A stretch of 64,000 bases of DNA from Allobosea sp. OK403 (GCF_900113835.1 NZ_FOQV01000003.1:62001-126000); one strand, 5' to 3'; numbered from the stretch's first letter, positions 16,901 through 25,478 are shown. A program made the numbers and translations. Notes: a model not told the origin generated them from the sequence alone.

Positions 16901-16954
16901 GTAATGACCGCTGGCCGCAAGCGGTCAGCGGTACGCCTTTAGCCAGGGCCGACC

Positions 16955-18187
16955 TCACGCCGGCTGCGCCAGCGGCCGCTCGACGGCCTTTTCGATGATC
17001 GGCAGGTTGATCAGCGCCGAGGCGATGCCGAGCGCGATCGAGAGCCACCAAACGATCTGGTAGGAGCCGGTCGCCTCGTAGAGCACGCCGCCGAGCAGCA
17101 CGCCGAGGAAGCCGCCGACCTGATGCGAGAAGAAGGCGAAGCCATAGAGCATCGCCATGTATTTCGTGCCGAACATCAGCATGACCAGCGAGGAGGTCGG
17201 CGGGATGGTGGAGAGCCAGAACAGGCCGATGACCGCGCCAAAGGCCAGCGCAGTCGCGGGGCTCGGCGGCAGCAGGATGAAGGCGGCGATCGCGACCGAA
17301 CGGCCGAGATAGATCCAGGCCAGCAGATGGCGCTTGGGCATGCGCGTCGAGAGCCAGCCCGAGCAGAGCGAGCCGACCGCGTTGGCGAGCCCGATCACGG
17401 CCAGCGTCCAGCCGCCGACCCAGGCCGCCATGCCGACATCCTTGAGATAGGCCGGCATATGGGCGGTGATGAAGGCGAGCTGGAAGCCGCAGGTGAAGAA
17501 GCCGAGCACGAGCAAGACATAGGAGCGGTGCTTGAAGGCCTCCGTCAGCGCCTGCTTGATCGACTGTCCCGGCAGATTCGCAGTCGCGCTGGGCTGGGTA
17601 ACGCCGTCCTTGCGCGTCGCCAGCATGAAGGCGAAGGGCATCACCAGCAAAACCGAGCCGGCGAAGACGACGAGCGCCTGATGCCAGCCGATCTGCTCGA
17701 TCAGGATGTTGCCGATCGGCGGGAACAGGAACTGGCCGAAAGAGCCCGCCGCCGTGCCGGCGCCAAAGGCCATCGGCCGCCAGGCTTCCGGCAGGAGCTT
17801 GCCGAAGGCGGCGAGCACGAGGTTGAAGGAACAGGCCGAGAGGCCAAAGCCGATCAGCACGCCGGCGCCCAGATGCAGGGTCAGCGGCGTGGCGGCATAG
17901 GCCATCACGACGAGGCCGAGCGCGTAGAGCACGGCGCCGAAGCAGAGCACGCGCACGGTGCCGAAACGGTCGGCCACGGCTCCGGCGAAGGGTGCACCCA
18001 GGCCCCAGAGCAGGTTCTGGATCGCGATTGCGATGCTGAAGGTGTCGCGGCCCCAGCCGAATTCCAGCGTCATCGGAATCTGGAACAGGCCGGCGCTGGC
18101 ACGCGGGCCGAAGGTGATCAGGGCGATCAGGCAGCCGGCGGCGACGATGACCTCCGGAGCATAGCTGCGCGCGGGGGCTGCACTCAT
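16955..18187 (-). CDS. MFS transporter
   Basis: A 410-residue major facilitator superfamily permease with about twelve hydrophobic segments in two six-helix halves and a cytoplasmic loop near residues 195-220. The loop between helices 2 and 3 carries the motif-A-like GAVADRFGTVRVL, and the corresponding position of the second half has GWLSTRMPKRHLL. The early sequence (FGPRASAGLFQIPMTLEFGW) resembles the oxalate/formate-antiporter-like and monocarboxylate-transporter subgroups, which carry small organic acids. GGAG precedes the ATG. It lies on the same strand as the acuI-like gene 152 bases away with a REP element between, so co-transcription is uncertain. The substrate is unknown. Confidence 0.9.
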   Translation of the reverse strand: MSAAPARSYAPEVIVAAGCLIALITFGPRASAGLFQIPMTLEFGWGRDTFSIAIAIQNLLWGLGAPFAGAVADRFGTVRVLCFGAVLYALGLVVMAYAATPLTLHLGAGVLIGFGLSACSFNLVLAAFGKLLPEAWRPMAFGAGTAAGSFGQFLFPPIGNILIEQIGWHQALVVFAGSVLLVMPFAFMLATRKDGVTQPSATANLPGQSIKQALTEAFKHRSYVLLVLGFFTCGFQLAFITAHMPAYLKDVGMAAWVGGWTLAVIGLANAVGSLCSGWLSTRMPKRHLLAWIYLGRSVAIAAFILLPPSPATALAFGAVIGLFWLSTIPPTSSLVMLMFGTKYMAMLYGFAFFSHQVGGFLGVLLGGVLYEATGSYQIVWWLSIALGIASALINLPIIEKAVERPLAQPA

Positions 18188-18364
18188 GGTCGGTCTCCGG
18201 CGGCCCCTGCGAACAGGCGCGTCTAAAGGTTCAGAGCATGGCTCTAGTGATCGTGTGGCTGCACGCTAACCTCGATCCCGGCGGCGCAACAATGCCTTTT
18301 CGTGGCGTTGCGCATCACAGCCTTGCATGAGCGAACCGGCAAAATCCGAACATTGCGGCTCTCA

Positions 18365-18379
18365 TTAACCGCTGCTCAA
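18365..18379 (+). promoter_or_regulatory. Near-consensus CtrA-type box
   Basis: TTAA-N7-TCAA at 18365-18379 differs from the CtrA consensus TTAA-N7-TTAA at one position. It lies about 70 bases upstream of the preferred start of the SleB-type hydrolase gene, a plausible cell-cycle target. The single mismatch makes this weaker than the sites at 35822 and 39981. Confidence 0.35.
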
Positions 18380-18449
18380 CCCTACCGGGGTGATAACGGC
18401 ATGGCGCGAATGCGCGCTGTCTTCCCGGTCATGTGGAGTAGCAGGTCAG

Positions 18450-19742
18450 GTGCGTTTGCGCAGGCGTACGAGGCGGATCGGTTCGCTCGGGGTGAAATGG
18501 GCCCTGGCCACGGTGGCGCCATGGGCGCTTTCGGCTGGCGTTCTGGTTTCCTTCACCGCCTCGGCCGGCCAGAATTACGGCCCCGACTCCCTGCCCTACT
18601 CATCGATCCAGCGCGCCGCGCCCGCTTTCGATTCGGCGCTCGAGGAAGGCCCCTCGATGCTTGTCGCGGGCAGCGCCTTCCGGCTGCCCGGCCTTGCCCT
18701 GTCCTCGGCCATCCGACAGGCGCATCTCTCCTTCGACGATCCCGAGCGGCTCGTCGCGATCGATCCGCGCCAGCCGCGCGACGACATGAAACATTCGGTC
18801 TCGGGCTTCCCGGAGGTCGACCGCACCGCCAAGGGCGACCCGCTGCCCGGCCTGCGGCCAGGCCTCTCGGCGCTGCCGGCGGGCGAGCTCGAACGCGTCG
18901 TCTTCGGCGACACCCAGCCCCGCCTGATCTCGGGCGGCTTCTCGCTCGACGCCCAGCGCGCGGCGGAAGCCGTCGACGGGCCGCAGATCGGGTTCGAGCC
19001 GTCGGCGAACGAGGAAGGGCTGACCGACCCGGCGATGGCGGATGCCTCACCGAGCTCGCAGCACCGCCTGATCACCTCGCCGCGCCAGGCCGAATTGCAT
19101 CTGGAAAGCATCGACGGCTCGACACCCTCCGTGCCCGGGCGCGCCGCCAGCAGTTCCTCGACGCCATCAGTGCATTACAATGTCGCGACGCTCGCCACGC
19201 CGGTCACACCCGCGCCGCCTGCGGCGCTGACCCGGCCCAACCTCGTCGCCAAGGCGCCGGCCGCGACCAGCACCATCGGCAAGGGCGATCCCGGCCCGCA
19301 GATCAGCTATGCCGGGCTGATCGCTCCGAACGAGATGGCGCGCCAGCAGCGCTGCCTGGCGGAGGCGGTCTATTTCGAGGCGCGCTCGGAATCGAATGAG
19401 GGCCGCGCCGCGGTGGCGCAGGTCGTGCTCAACCGGGTCAAGAGCGGGCTTTATCCCGACAATGTCTGCGGCGTGGTCTACCAGAACGCCAGCCGCTATC
19501 TCGCCTGCCAGTTCACCTTCGCCTGCGAAGGCAAATCGCTGCGCATCACCGAGCCCGCGCCCTGGCACGACGCCGTCCGCATCGCCCGCGAGGTCTATGA
19601 AGGCACGACCTATCTGCCAGATGTCGGCGGCTCCACGCATTATCACGCCAACTATGTGCGGCCGTACTGGGCGAAGAAGCTGAAGAAGATGGACACGATC
19701 GGCCAGCACGTTTTTTACCAGCTGCGGCCTGGGCAGACTTGA
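18450..19742 (+). CDS. SleB-type cell wall hydrolase
   Basis: About 430 residues. The basic N-terminus (RLRRRTRRIGSLGVKW) leads into a hydrophobic segment ending SFTASA, a signal peptide or anchor. A long low-complexity, proline- and serine-rich linker runs to about residue 300. The C-terminal 120 residues form a Hydrolase_2/SleB domain: CLAEAVYFEARSESNEGR, AQVVLNRVKSGLYP, CGVVYQ and ACQFTFACEG, with the Glu of VYFEAR as probable catalytic acid. SleB enzymes are peptidoglycan lytic transglycosylases; in Gram-negatives they act in wall remodelling. The start is uncertain: GTG at 18450 gives the best signal peptide, while GTG at 18390 is also in frame. A near-CtrA box lies upstream. Confidence 0.85.
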   Translation: MRLRRRTRRIGSLGVKWALATVAPWALSAGVLVSFTASAGQNYGPDSLPYSSIQRAAPAFDSALEEGPSMLVAGSAFRLPGLALSSAIRQAHLSFDDPERLVAIDPRQPRDDMKHSVSGFPEVDRTAKGDPLPGLRPGLSALPAGELERVVFGDTQPRLISGGFSLDAQRAAEAVDGPQIGFEPSANEEGLTDPAMADASPSSQHRLITSPRQAELHLESIDGSTPSVPGRAASSSSTPSVHYNVATLATPVTPAPPAALTRPNLVAKAPAATSTIGKGDPGPQISYAGLIAPNEMARQQRCLAEAVYFEARSESNEGRAAVAQVVLNRVKSGLYPDNVCGVVYQNASRYLACQFTFACEGKSLRITEPAPWHDAVRIAREVYEGTTYLPDVGGSTHYHANYVRPYWAKKLKKMDTIGQHVFYQLRPGQT

Positions 19743-20343
19743 GGGTTGCTCGTCCTGAATCGACCGAAGGGCTTCATTCTCGGGCTTGCCTCGCGACGAT
19801 CCGGTTCGCCGCGAGCGCCTAATTGAAAAACTCCACTCATCGCAAGCTTTCCAGCGGGCTGAGACGGAGGGGACAAGCGCGGGGAACCCCTCTCCTGTAA
19901 GGAGAGGGGCAGGGGTGAGGTGTAGGCCCCTGGACGCGATAGCCGAGACCCGCCCGCTGCATTGCCGAGCCCAGCTGGTCGAACGGCCGACACCTCACCC
20001 TGCCCTCTCCTTACAGGAGAGGGTTCCCCGCGCCCTTGATCCGGCGTTTCGCGTCACCTTGCTCGCGAGAGAAGAGCCGCTCATCGGCCAAGCCCGACCA
20101 TGACGCACTTCCGCTCACAGATCGGCGCGATCCGAGAGCCCGCGCTATCCACAAGCAAGCCCGCAATCCCTCGCATTCGAGCGATCCGCTTCACGCCATT
20201 TCAACACCCATGAACGCGGCCGGCCTGCCCGACTTGGTTAATTTTACCTTGTTTTAGCGTTTACCTTGCGTTCATCACGCTCAGCAGGCTTTCTGATCCC
20301 ACAAGCGGCACGGTGATGCCGCAGGGCTGGTGGGTTCGGACAG
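19743..20343. repeat. Gene-free region with composite dispersed repeat
   Basis: No gene is supported. From about 19775 to 19865 lies the inverted counterpart of the module at 7047-7130. From about 19880 to 20035 is a pair of oppositely oriented hairpins (CCCCTCTCC/GGAGAGGGG and CCCTCTCC/GGAGAGGG) matching the outer ends of the element at 2482-2735. From about 20230 an AT-rich patch (GGTTAATTTTACCTTGTTTTAG) looks like the promoter region of the next gene and contains a weak CtrA-like TTAA-N7-TTGT. Confidence 0.7.
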
Positions 20344-20967
20344 ATGCGTCAGGCTTTCGTTACTTCGGCATTCAGCGCGGTTCTGCTGCTCGGCGCGCAA
20401 GTATTTGGCGCGCAAGCCGCCCAAGCGGGCGATTGCGCCGGCCACTCCTGCCGCCCGGCGCCCTCCTGCCGCGGCTCGGCCTGCTACAACCTCGTGCAGA
20501 CGCCGCCGGTCTACGACACGGTGAGCGAGAGCTATCTCATCCGCCCGGAGCAGACGCAGTCGCACGTCATCCCGGCGCAGTATGACTACGTCACCGAGAC
20601 GGTGATGATCGAACCGCCCCGCCAGATCCCGCATCATCGCCCGGCACAGTATTCGAGCGTCTCCGAGAAGGTGATGATCTCGCCCGCCAGCAGGCGCTGG
20701 GAAGTGACCCGCGACGCCTATGGCAACACCACGGGCTGCTGGGTCGAGGTTCCCGCGCAGTACGGCTACCAGCAGCGCACCGTCGAGGTCGCGCCTGCCA
20801 CCGTCGATTACGAGACCATCCCCGCCGTCTACACCCAGCGCCAGCGCAAGGTGATGGTGCGGCCGACGCAGGTCGTCCATGAGACGCGGCCCGCGCAATA
20901 CGAGACCCGGCAGCGCAGCGTCCTCGTGAGCCCCGGCTCACAGCGCTGGGAGCGCGCCGGCTACTGA
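20344..20967 (+). CDS. Secreted protein with degenerate internal repeats
   Basis: A 207-residue exported protein with a signal peptide (about 1-28, cleavage near AAQAG). The mature part opens with four cysteines in about 20 residues (DCAGHSCRPAPSCRGSAC) and then has at least five degenerate copies of a unit of roughly 25-30 residues of the form (I/R)PAQY-x-Y/T-V-x-E-x-V-M-I-x-P, for example VIPAQYDYVTETVMIEP, HRPAQYSSVSEKVMISP and VPAQYGYQQRTVEVAP. The regular beta-strand-like pattern suggests an extended envelope or surface protein. I do not recognise an enzyme or known named family. A strong terminator follows at 21020. Confidence 0.8.
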   Translation: MRQAFVTSAFSAVLLLGAQVFGAQAAQAGDCAGHSCRPAPSCRGSACYNLVQTPPVYDTVSESYLIRPEQTQSHVIPAQYDYVTETVMIEPPRQIPHHRPAQYSSVSEKVMISPASRRWEVTRDAYGNTTGCWVEVPAQYGYQQRTVEVAPATVDYETIPAVYTQRQRKVMVRPTQVVHETRPAQYETRQRSVLVSPGSQRWERAGY

Positions 20968-21019
20968 GTTTTTTAGGTTCTAGGTAGACTTCTTCATCAC
21001 GGAAAAGACCACTTCAAAG

Positions 21020-21046
21020 CCCCGGCCCAGGCCGGGGTCTTTTTTT
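21020..21046 (+). terminator. Rho-independent terminator
   Basis: A GC-rich stem CCCCGGC/GCCGGGG (loop CCAG) at 21020-21037 is followed by a run of seven T at 21040-21046, about 50 bases after the stop of the secreted repeat protein gene. Confidence 0.9.
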
Positions 21047-21132
21047 GTGCGGTGATGCCTGGGCGGGGCATTGCGCTGCTGCGTGGTGATCTGCTGGAGC
21101 TGGAGCAAGGCGATTGATGCTCGGAACCGCGC

Positions 21133-21237
21133 CGTCATCCCGGCCGTAGCGAAGCGGAGCGCCGGGATCCATCATAGGGCGCCGTCGATGCCCTATGATG
21201 GATCCCTGCGCGGCTTCGCCGCTTGTCCAGGATGACG
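21133..21237. repeat. REP-B palindrome, copy 1
   Basis: It begins CGTCATCCCGGCCG and ends GTCCAGGATGACG, with inner arms GGATCCATCATAGGGC and GCCCTATGATGGATCC around CGCCGTCGAT-type sequence. Related copies are at 26530-26636 and 30027-30138; the flank CGGTGGTTCCGAGC is shared with 7899-7912. Confidence 0.8.
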
Positions 21238-21272
21238 CGGTGGTTCCGAGCCAAGGCAGCTTCCCTGAACGC

Positions 21273-21300
21273 AAAAAAGGCGCCGCGGTTGCAGCGCCTT
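21273..21300 (-). terminator. Rho-independent terminator of the infA unit
   Basis: Read on the minus strand, the stem AAGGCGC/GCGCCTT with a ten-base loop is followed by TTTT. It lies about 75 bases beyond the stop of the small membrane protein gene, the last gene of the infA unit. Confidence 0.8.
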
Positions 21301-21376
21301 CCGGTTAGCTTCAGTGGCCTGGGTTTCGGGTGCTTCGGCTCAGATCAAAGAGTGAGAGCCGGAAGACGGCGCCCTC

Positions 21377-21646
21377 TCAGCCCAGCCCGCCATTGAGCAG
21401 GGCCAGCACGCCGACGCCGACCACGAAGGCCAGCATGCGCGCGGGCATGGCGATCAGGCTTCCCGGCGAGCTCTTGGTCGCCAGGCCGACGCCGAGTTCG
21501 ACGACACCTAGGCCCAGCAGCACCAAGACGAAAGGCGGGAGAGCCGAGGACGCCCCGACCCAGCCCGCCTTGGCAGCGAATGCGACGATGGCGCCGAGCG
21601 CCGCGCCGAGAGCTATGAAAACGAACTCGACCCGCGTGAAGCGCAT
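21377..21646 (-). CDS. Small membrane protein, unknown
   Basis: An 89-residue, very hydrophobic protein with three predicted membrane helices (about 8-28, 37-57 and 68-87) and no catalytic motif. The cytoplasmic N-terminus is MRFTRVE. It starts only nine bases after the infA stop and is followed by a terminator at 21273-21300, so it is almost certainly co-transcribed with infA. I do not recognise a family. The tight linkage to a translation factor may be of no functional meaning. Confidence 0.75.
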   Translation of the reverse strand: MRFTRVEFVFIALGAALGAIVAFAAKAGWVGASSALPPFVLVLLGLGVVELGVGLATKSSPGSLIAMPARMLAFVVGVGVLALLNGGLG

Positions 21647-21655
21647 CGTGCCCGG

Positions 21656-21928
21656 TCAGCGCCGACGGAAGTTCTGATTGCGCGGCGGAGCGCCCGGACC
21701 GGGGCCGGCCGTCTTCTGGCGGAAGTTGATGCGGCCGCGATCAAGATCGTAAGGCGACATCTCGACCACGACGCGGTCGCCCGCGATGGTGCGGATGCGG
21801 TTCTTCTTCATCTTGCCGGCCGCATAAGCCAGGATCACGTGTTCGTTGTCGAGCTTCACCCGATAATTGCCGTCGGGCAGCACTTCGACCACCGTTCCGT
21901 CGAATTCGAGCAGTTCTTCTTTAGCCAT
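21656..21928 (-). CDS. infA: Translation initiation factor IF-1
   Basis: A 90-residue S1/OB-fold protein that binds the 30S A site during initiation. The core is the IF-1 signature: [34 protein letters not shown] and [18 protein letters not shown]. It is longer than the usual 72 residues because of a basic, glycine/proline-rich tail (about 71-90). Two infA copies are common in this group, and this one lies in a helicase and cold-shock neighbourhood rather than next to secondary rRNA-processing genes, so it may be the second, stress-linked copy. The ATG at 21928 has an AAGGA site. Confidence 0.93.
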   Translation of the reverse strand: MAKEELLEFDGTVVEVLPDGNYRVKLDNEHVILAYAAGKMKKNRIRTIAGDRVVVEMSPYDLDRGRINFRQKTAGPGPGAPPRNQNFRRR

Positions 21929-22010
21929 ACTGTCGTCCTTCGTGTGCCCGTAGGCGCGGGGGTCATGGGCGGCCCGTCAGGCCGCCCCACCCTGCTCTGG
22001 CGTCGCTGCG

Positions 22011-23501
22011 TCAGTTCGCGCGCCGCCGGGCGCCGTTGGTGCGTCGTTGATCTGTTCTTTGCTGCAAGAACGCGACGCCGCCAAGCCCTTCCTTGGCGGA
22101 ACCACCGTCTTTTCGCTGCGCAGGCTGTTCGCTGCGCTGCTGCGGCCGGTCGTTGCGCGGTGCATCGGTGCGAGCTGCATCGCTGCGCGGCTCCTGACGC
22201 TGACCCGCATGGGCAGGCTTGGCAGCATGGGCAGAGTTGCCCGCATGGGAAGGCTTGGCGCCCTGGCGCTGGCCCGAGGGCCGGCCATGGTCGCGTCCGC
22301 CGCCGCCATTCTGTCCGCTGCGTCCACCGCGACCCTGGTTCTGGGCCGGCTTCTTCGGCGTACGGCCGTCCCAATAGGGAACCTCGCCGATCGGGGTGAT
22401 GGCGACGCGGGTCAGCTTTTCGATCGCGGCAAGATCGCCGCGCTCTTCGGGCGTGCAGAACGCGATCGCGACGCCGGACGCGCCGGCGCGCGCGGTGCGG
22501 CCGATGCGGTGGACATAGGTCTCGGCCACGTTCGGCAGGTCGAAATTCACGACATGGCTGATGCCGTCGACGTCGATGCCGCGCGCGGCGATGTCGGTCG
22601 CGACTAGGATGCGCAATTCACCGTCACGGAAAGAGCCGAGAGCCCGCTCGCGCTGGCCCTGGCTCTTGTTGCCGTGGATCGCGGCCGACTTGATGCCGGC
22701 GACCTCGAGCTGGCGGACGACCTTGTCGGCGCCGTGCTTGGTGCGGGTGAAGACGATGGCGCGCTCCATTTCGGGAACGCTGAGCGTCTTCGCCAGCAGC
22801 GTCGGCTTGTGGCCAGCATCGGTGAAGATGACGCGCTGGTCGATCTTCTCGGCCGTGGTCGCGACGGGCGCGACCGAAACCTCGACCGGATCGGTGAGGT
22901 AGGCGCCCGCGATGTCGCGGATCGGCTTGGGCATGGTCGCCGAGAACAGCAGCGTCTGGCGCTTGGCCGGGATCAGGGTGGCGATCCGGCGCAGCGCGTG
23001 GATGAAGCCCAGATCAAGCATCTGGTCGGCCTCGTCGAGGACGAGATATTCGATTTCACGCAGCGAGACGGCGCGCTGATCGACGAGGTCGAGCAGGCGG
23101 CCGGGCGTCGCGACGAGGATGTCGACATGTTGGCCGAGCGCGCGGATCTGCTTGCCGACGGGCACGCCGCCGAAGACGACGGTCGACTTCACCGTGGTGA
23201 AGTTGGCGTAGGCGCGGATCGAGGTCTCGATCTGCGCCGCGAGTTCGCGGGTCGGCGAGAGAATCAGCGCGCGCACCGAGCGCGGCTGCATCCGGCGCGG
23301 CTGGTTGAGCAGACGGTGCAGCAGCGGCAGCGCGAAGGCCGCCGTCTTGCCGGTTCCGGTCTGCGCGGCGCCGAGGAGGTCGCGACCCTGGAGAATCGGG
23401 GGGATAGCCTGCGCCTGAATCGGCGTGGGCGTGGTGTAACCTTCGGCCGCGAGCGCCTTGAGCAGCTGCTCGGCGAGGCCGAGGTCGGTAAATTGTGTCA
23501 A
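22011..23501 (-). CDS. DEAD-box ATP-dependent RNA helicase (RhlE-like)
   Basis: A 496-residue helicase that unwinds short RNA duplexes using ATP, probably in ribosome assembly or mRNA turnover. All core motifs are visible: Q motif (FTDLGL to TPTPIQAQAIP), Walker A AQTGTGKT, PTRELAAQ, TPGRLLDL, DEAD (VLDEADQMLD), SAT, then ATDIAARGIDVDG and YVHRIGRTARAG. After about residue 365 comes a low-complexity tail rich in Gly, Arg, Gln, Asn and Ala, typical of RhlE/CsdA relatives and probably RNA-binding. The start is a TTG at 23501 giving MTQFTDLGL, the usual N-terminus; a longer open frame upstream is not conserved-looking. infA follows after 82 bases and a cold-shock gene precedes it. Confidence 0.92.
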   Translation of the reverse strand: MTQFTDLGLAEQLLKALAAEGYTTPTPIQAQAIPPILQGRDLLGAAQTGTGKTAAFALPLLHRLLNQPRRMQPRSVRALILSPTRELAAQIETSIRAYANFTTVKSTVVFGGVPVGKQIRALGQHVDILVATPGRLLDLVDQRAVSLREIEYLVLDEADQMLDLGFIHALRRIATLIPAKRQTLLFSATMPKPIRDIAGAYLTDPVEVSVAPVATTAEKIDQRVIFTDAGHKPTLLAKTLSVPEMERAIVFTRTKHGADKVVRQLEVAGIKSAAIHGNKSQGQRERALGSFRDGELRILVATDIAARGIDVDGISHVVNFDLPNVAETYVHRIGRTARAGASGVAIAFCTPEERGDLAAIEKLTRVAITPIGEVPYWDGRTPKKPAQNQGRGGRSGQNGGGGRDHGRPSGQRQGAKPSHAGNSAHAAKPAHAGQRQEPRSDAARTDAPRNDRPQQRSEQPAQRKDGGSAKEGLGGVAFLQQRTDQRRTNGARRRAN

Positions 23502-23683
23502 AACAAGTCTTTCTGGACGCCGCGGCGCAAGGGGCACATGTGGGTATCGGCTGTGCCGCCGGATTGCGCCCGGCCATGAGTATTGGCTCTTTCCTGCCGG
23601 CGAACCGCTAAGCCACAGCGCCGGAAGGTGTCGTTTGCGAACCGGGCGGGCGCAAGCGCCCACCCGGCCGTCATAGTCTGGTA

Positions 23684-23893
23684 TCAGCCGACGGAGAGGT
23701 TGCCGGCCGAGGACTTGCCGGTCTTGCGATCGGCGATCAGCTCGTAGGAGACGACCTGACCTTCCTGGAGCTCGCGCAGGCCAGCGCGCTCGACGGCGCT
23801 GATGTGGACGAAGATGTCCTGTCCGCCGTTCTCAGGGGTGATGAAGCCATAGCCCTTGGTGGTGTTGAACCACTTGACGGTGCCCTTGTTCAT
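23684..23893 (-). CDS. CspA-family cold-shock protein
   Basis: A 69-residue single-domain OB-fold protein that binds single-stranded RNA and DNA and melts mRNA secondary structure. The RNA-binding motifs are KGYGFI (RNP1) and DIFVHIS (RNP2), and the N-terminal GTVKWFN is diagnostic. The ATG at 23893 has an AAGGA site. The gene is 182 bases upstream of the RNA helicase on the same strand, and about 400 bases without a gene precede it, leaving room for a long 5' leader as in other csp genes, although no leader structure could be proved here. Confidence 0.95.
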   Translation of the reverse strand: MNKGTVKWFNTTKGYGFITPENGGQDIFVHISAVERAGLRELQEGQVVSYELIADRKTGKSSAGNLSVG

Positions 23894-24300
23894 AGACGGT
23901 AGTCCTTACGTTTCAGATCCGCGTATTCGATGAGACCCAGGGCTCGACGCGCGGACGCCTCGCCATGGCCTTGTAGCGATGAGTGGTGGATCTGAATCGT
24001 GCCCGCCGACCGGGGGAAGCCCGCGCGGAGGATTGGCCAGAACCCGGCCGCATCTCGTCTTACGTGGGTTGGGCTAGCATAATTTGCAAGCCGGGTCCAG
24101 CGCTCAACTCTGAGTGGAGGACGGAAGCACGGAGCGACCACCGGCCCTCCCCGATCTGGCGAGCATCGCCGCCAACACTGCCACAGCCGGATCAGCCAGG
24201 CGCGAGCTGAGCCTCTGCAAGGCCGAGAGCTGCCGCTTCAGCAGCCTGAGCAAGGCGGATGCAGCCCCACCGCCGAGCACCGACAGCGAAAACTAAGGCG
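23894..24300. other. Gene-free region upstream of csp
   Basis: About 400 bases between the csp start and the end of the HAD hydrolase gene, both on the minus strand. Short open frames here lack start signals and coding character. An AT-richer patch near 24075-24090 (CTAGCATAATTTGCAAG) is the best place for a csp promoter. Nothing else was recognised. Confidence 0.5.
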
Positions 24301-25017
24301 TCAGCGCAGGTCAGCTTCCGCGAGTTCTGCAATGAGGGCGGCCAGACCGCCGAGATCGGCGAGTGTGCCGTAGCGGGCCTGCCCTTGCGGCTCCTGCGCG
24401 TGCTCCAGCGCCCAGGTCAGTTCATGGGGAACATGTACAGCCCAGGCTCCGGCCTCAAGCGCCGGCCAGATGTCCGACTTCAGGGAATTGCCGACCATCA
24501 TCGCCCGCTCGGCGCCGTCGCCATGGCGCGCAAAAATCCGCTGATAGGTCGCGACCGTCTTGTCGCTGACGATCTCGATTGCGTCAAAGAAGTCGCCGAG
24601 GCCCGATTGCGCGAGCTTGCGCTCCTGGTCGAAGAGATCGCCCTTGGTGATCAGGACGAGCTTGTACTCGTCGGAGAGCACCTCGAGCGTCTCGCGCGCA
24701 TGTGGCAGCGTCTCGACGGGATGGGCCGCCATCTCGCGGCCGGCGGCGAGGATCTCGCCGATGACCGCAGCCGGCACCTGGCCTTTCGTGACCTCGATCG
24801 CGGTCTCGATCATCGAGAGCACGAAGCCCTTGATGCCGAAACCGTAGAAGGCGAGGTTGCGGCGCTCCGCCTCCAGCAGCCGGCCGGAAATCTCGGCCGC
24901 CTCGCCATGCTCGCCGAGCAGCGCGACGAAGCGCGCCTCGGTCAGCTTGAAGAACTGCTCATTCTGCCAGAGCGTGTCGTCGGCATCGAAGCCGATGGTG
25001 GTGAGACTGCGTTGCAT
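24301..25017 (-). CDS. HAD family hydrolase
   Basis: A 238-residue haloacid dehalogenase-like phosphatase. Motif I is GFDADDTLW, with the first Asp as nucleophile and the second as general acid; the motif II Thr is in LVLITKGD; motif III Lys and motif IV acids are around VSDKTVATYQRIF and MVGNSLKSDIWPA. A cap of about 70 helical residues lies between motifs I and II. Such enzymes dephosphorylate small metabolites such as sugar phosphates or nucleotides; no specificity can be given. It starts four bases after the stop of the ArsR-like regulator, so the two form an operon. Confidence 0.9.
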   Translation of the reverse strand: MQRSLTTIGFDADDTLWQNEQFFKLTEARFVALLGEHGEAAEISGRLLEAERRNLAFYGFGIKGFVLSMIETAIEVTKGQVPAAVIGEILAAGREMAAHPVETLPHARETLEVLSDEYKLVLITKGDLFDQERKLAQSGLGDFFDAIEIVSDKTVATYQRIFARHGDGAERAMMVGNSLKSDIWPALEAGAWAVHVPHELTWALEHAQEPQGQARYGTLADLGGLAALIAELAEADLR

Positions 25018-25021
25018 GGTC

Positions 25022-25369
25022 TCACGATACCGGCTCGGCTTCGACGAGCCCAGACGCCGCGGCGGCTTCCGCCATCAAAAGATCGACCAGTCCGGGAAAG
25101 CGCCGCTGCAATTCGGCAAGGCGCAGCGCGTTCGTGCGGCTGTTGCCGAGATCGACCTGGCGGATCAGGCCCGATTCCCTGAGCACGCGGAAATGATGCG
25201 TGCGCGTCGCCTTCGTCACCGGCAGGTCGAAGGAGCTGCAATGGCGGATCGTATCCGGCCGGGCCGCGAGCGCGAGCACGACCTTGCGGCGGATCGGGTC
25301 GGCGAGCGCGGCGAAGATCGCCCCGATCTCCATTTCCTCCGGCGCGGGATGGCCGCTGTCGTCAGGCAT
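25022..25369 (-). CDS. ArsR-family winged-helix regulator
   Basis: A 115-residue DNA-binding protein with a winged helix-turn-helix: FAALADPIRRKVVLALA (about 18-34), then VTKATRTHHFRVLRESGLI as recognition helix and wing, and a hydrophobic dimer helix near the C-terminus. There is no metal-binding CxC in the alpha-3 position, so it probably is not a metal sensor. The ATG at 25369 has GGAG seven bases upstream; a TTG codon just before it is less likely. It is co-transcribed with the HAD gene and divergent from the quinone oxidoreductase at 25479, with an inverted repeat between them, a common layout for redox-responsive control. Confidence 0.88.
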   Translation of the reverse strand: MPDDSGHPAPEEMEIGAIFAALADPIRRKVVLALAARPDTIRHCSSFDLPVTKATRTHHFRVLRESGLIRQVDLGNSRTNALRLAELQRRFPGLVDLLMAEAAAASGLVEAEPVS

Positions 25370-25412
25370 CAATTCGCTCCAGGCATGTCTTGCTCAAGGC
25401 GCACTTCGCCAT

Positions 25413-25434
25413 AGGTACGTCTTGCATCATACCT
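25413..25434. promoter_or_regulatory. Candidate operator between arsR-like and qor-like genes
   Basis: The inverted repeat AGGTACG (25413-25419) and CATACCT (25428-25434), with six of seven bases pairing and an eight-base spacer, sits in the 109-base divergent intergenic region. Position and symmetry fit a site for the adjacent ArsR-like dimer. No experimental or database support is available. Confidence 0.4.
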
Positions 25435-25478
25435 TAATCCATGCGTCATTGCGCTCATATCATTGGAGCCAACGCCGC

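Noticed and set aside
23890..24141. Minus-strand frame overlapping the csp leader
   Set aside because: It has no ribosome-binding site and no conserved-looking sequence, and the leader of csp genes is normally untranslated.
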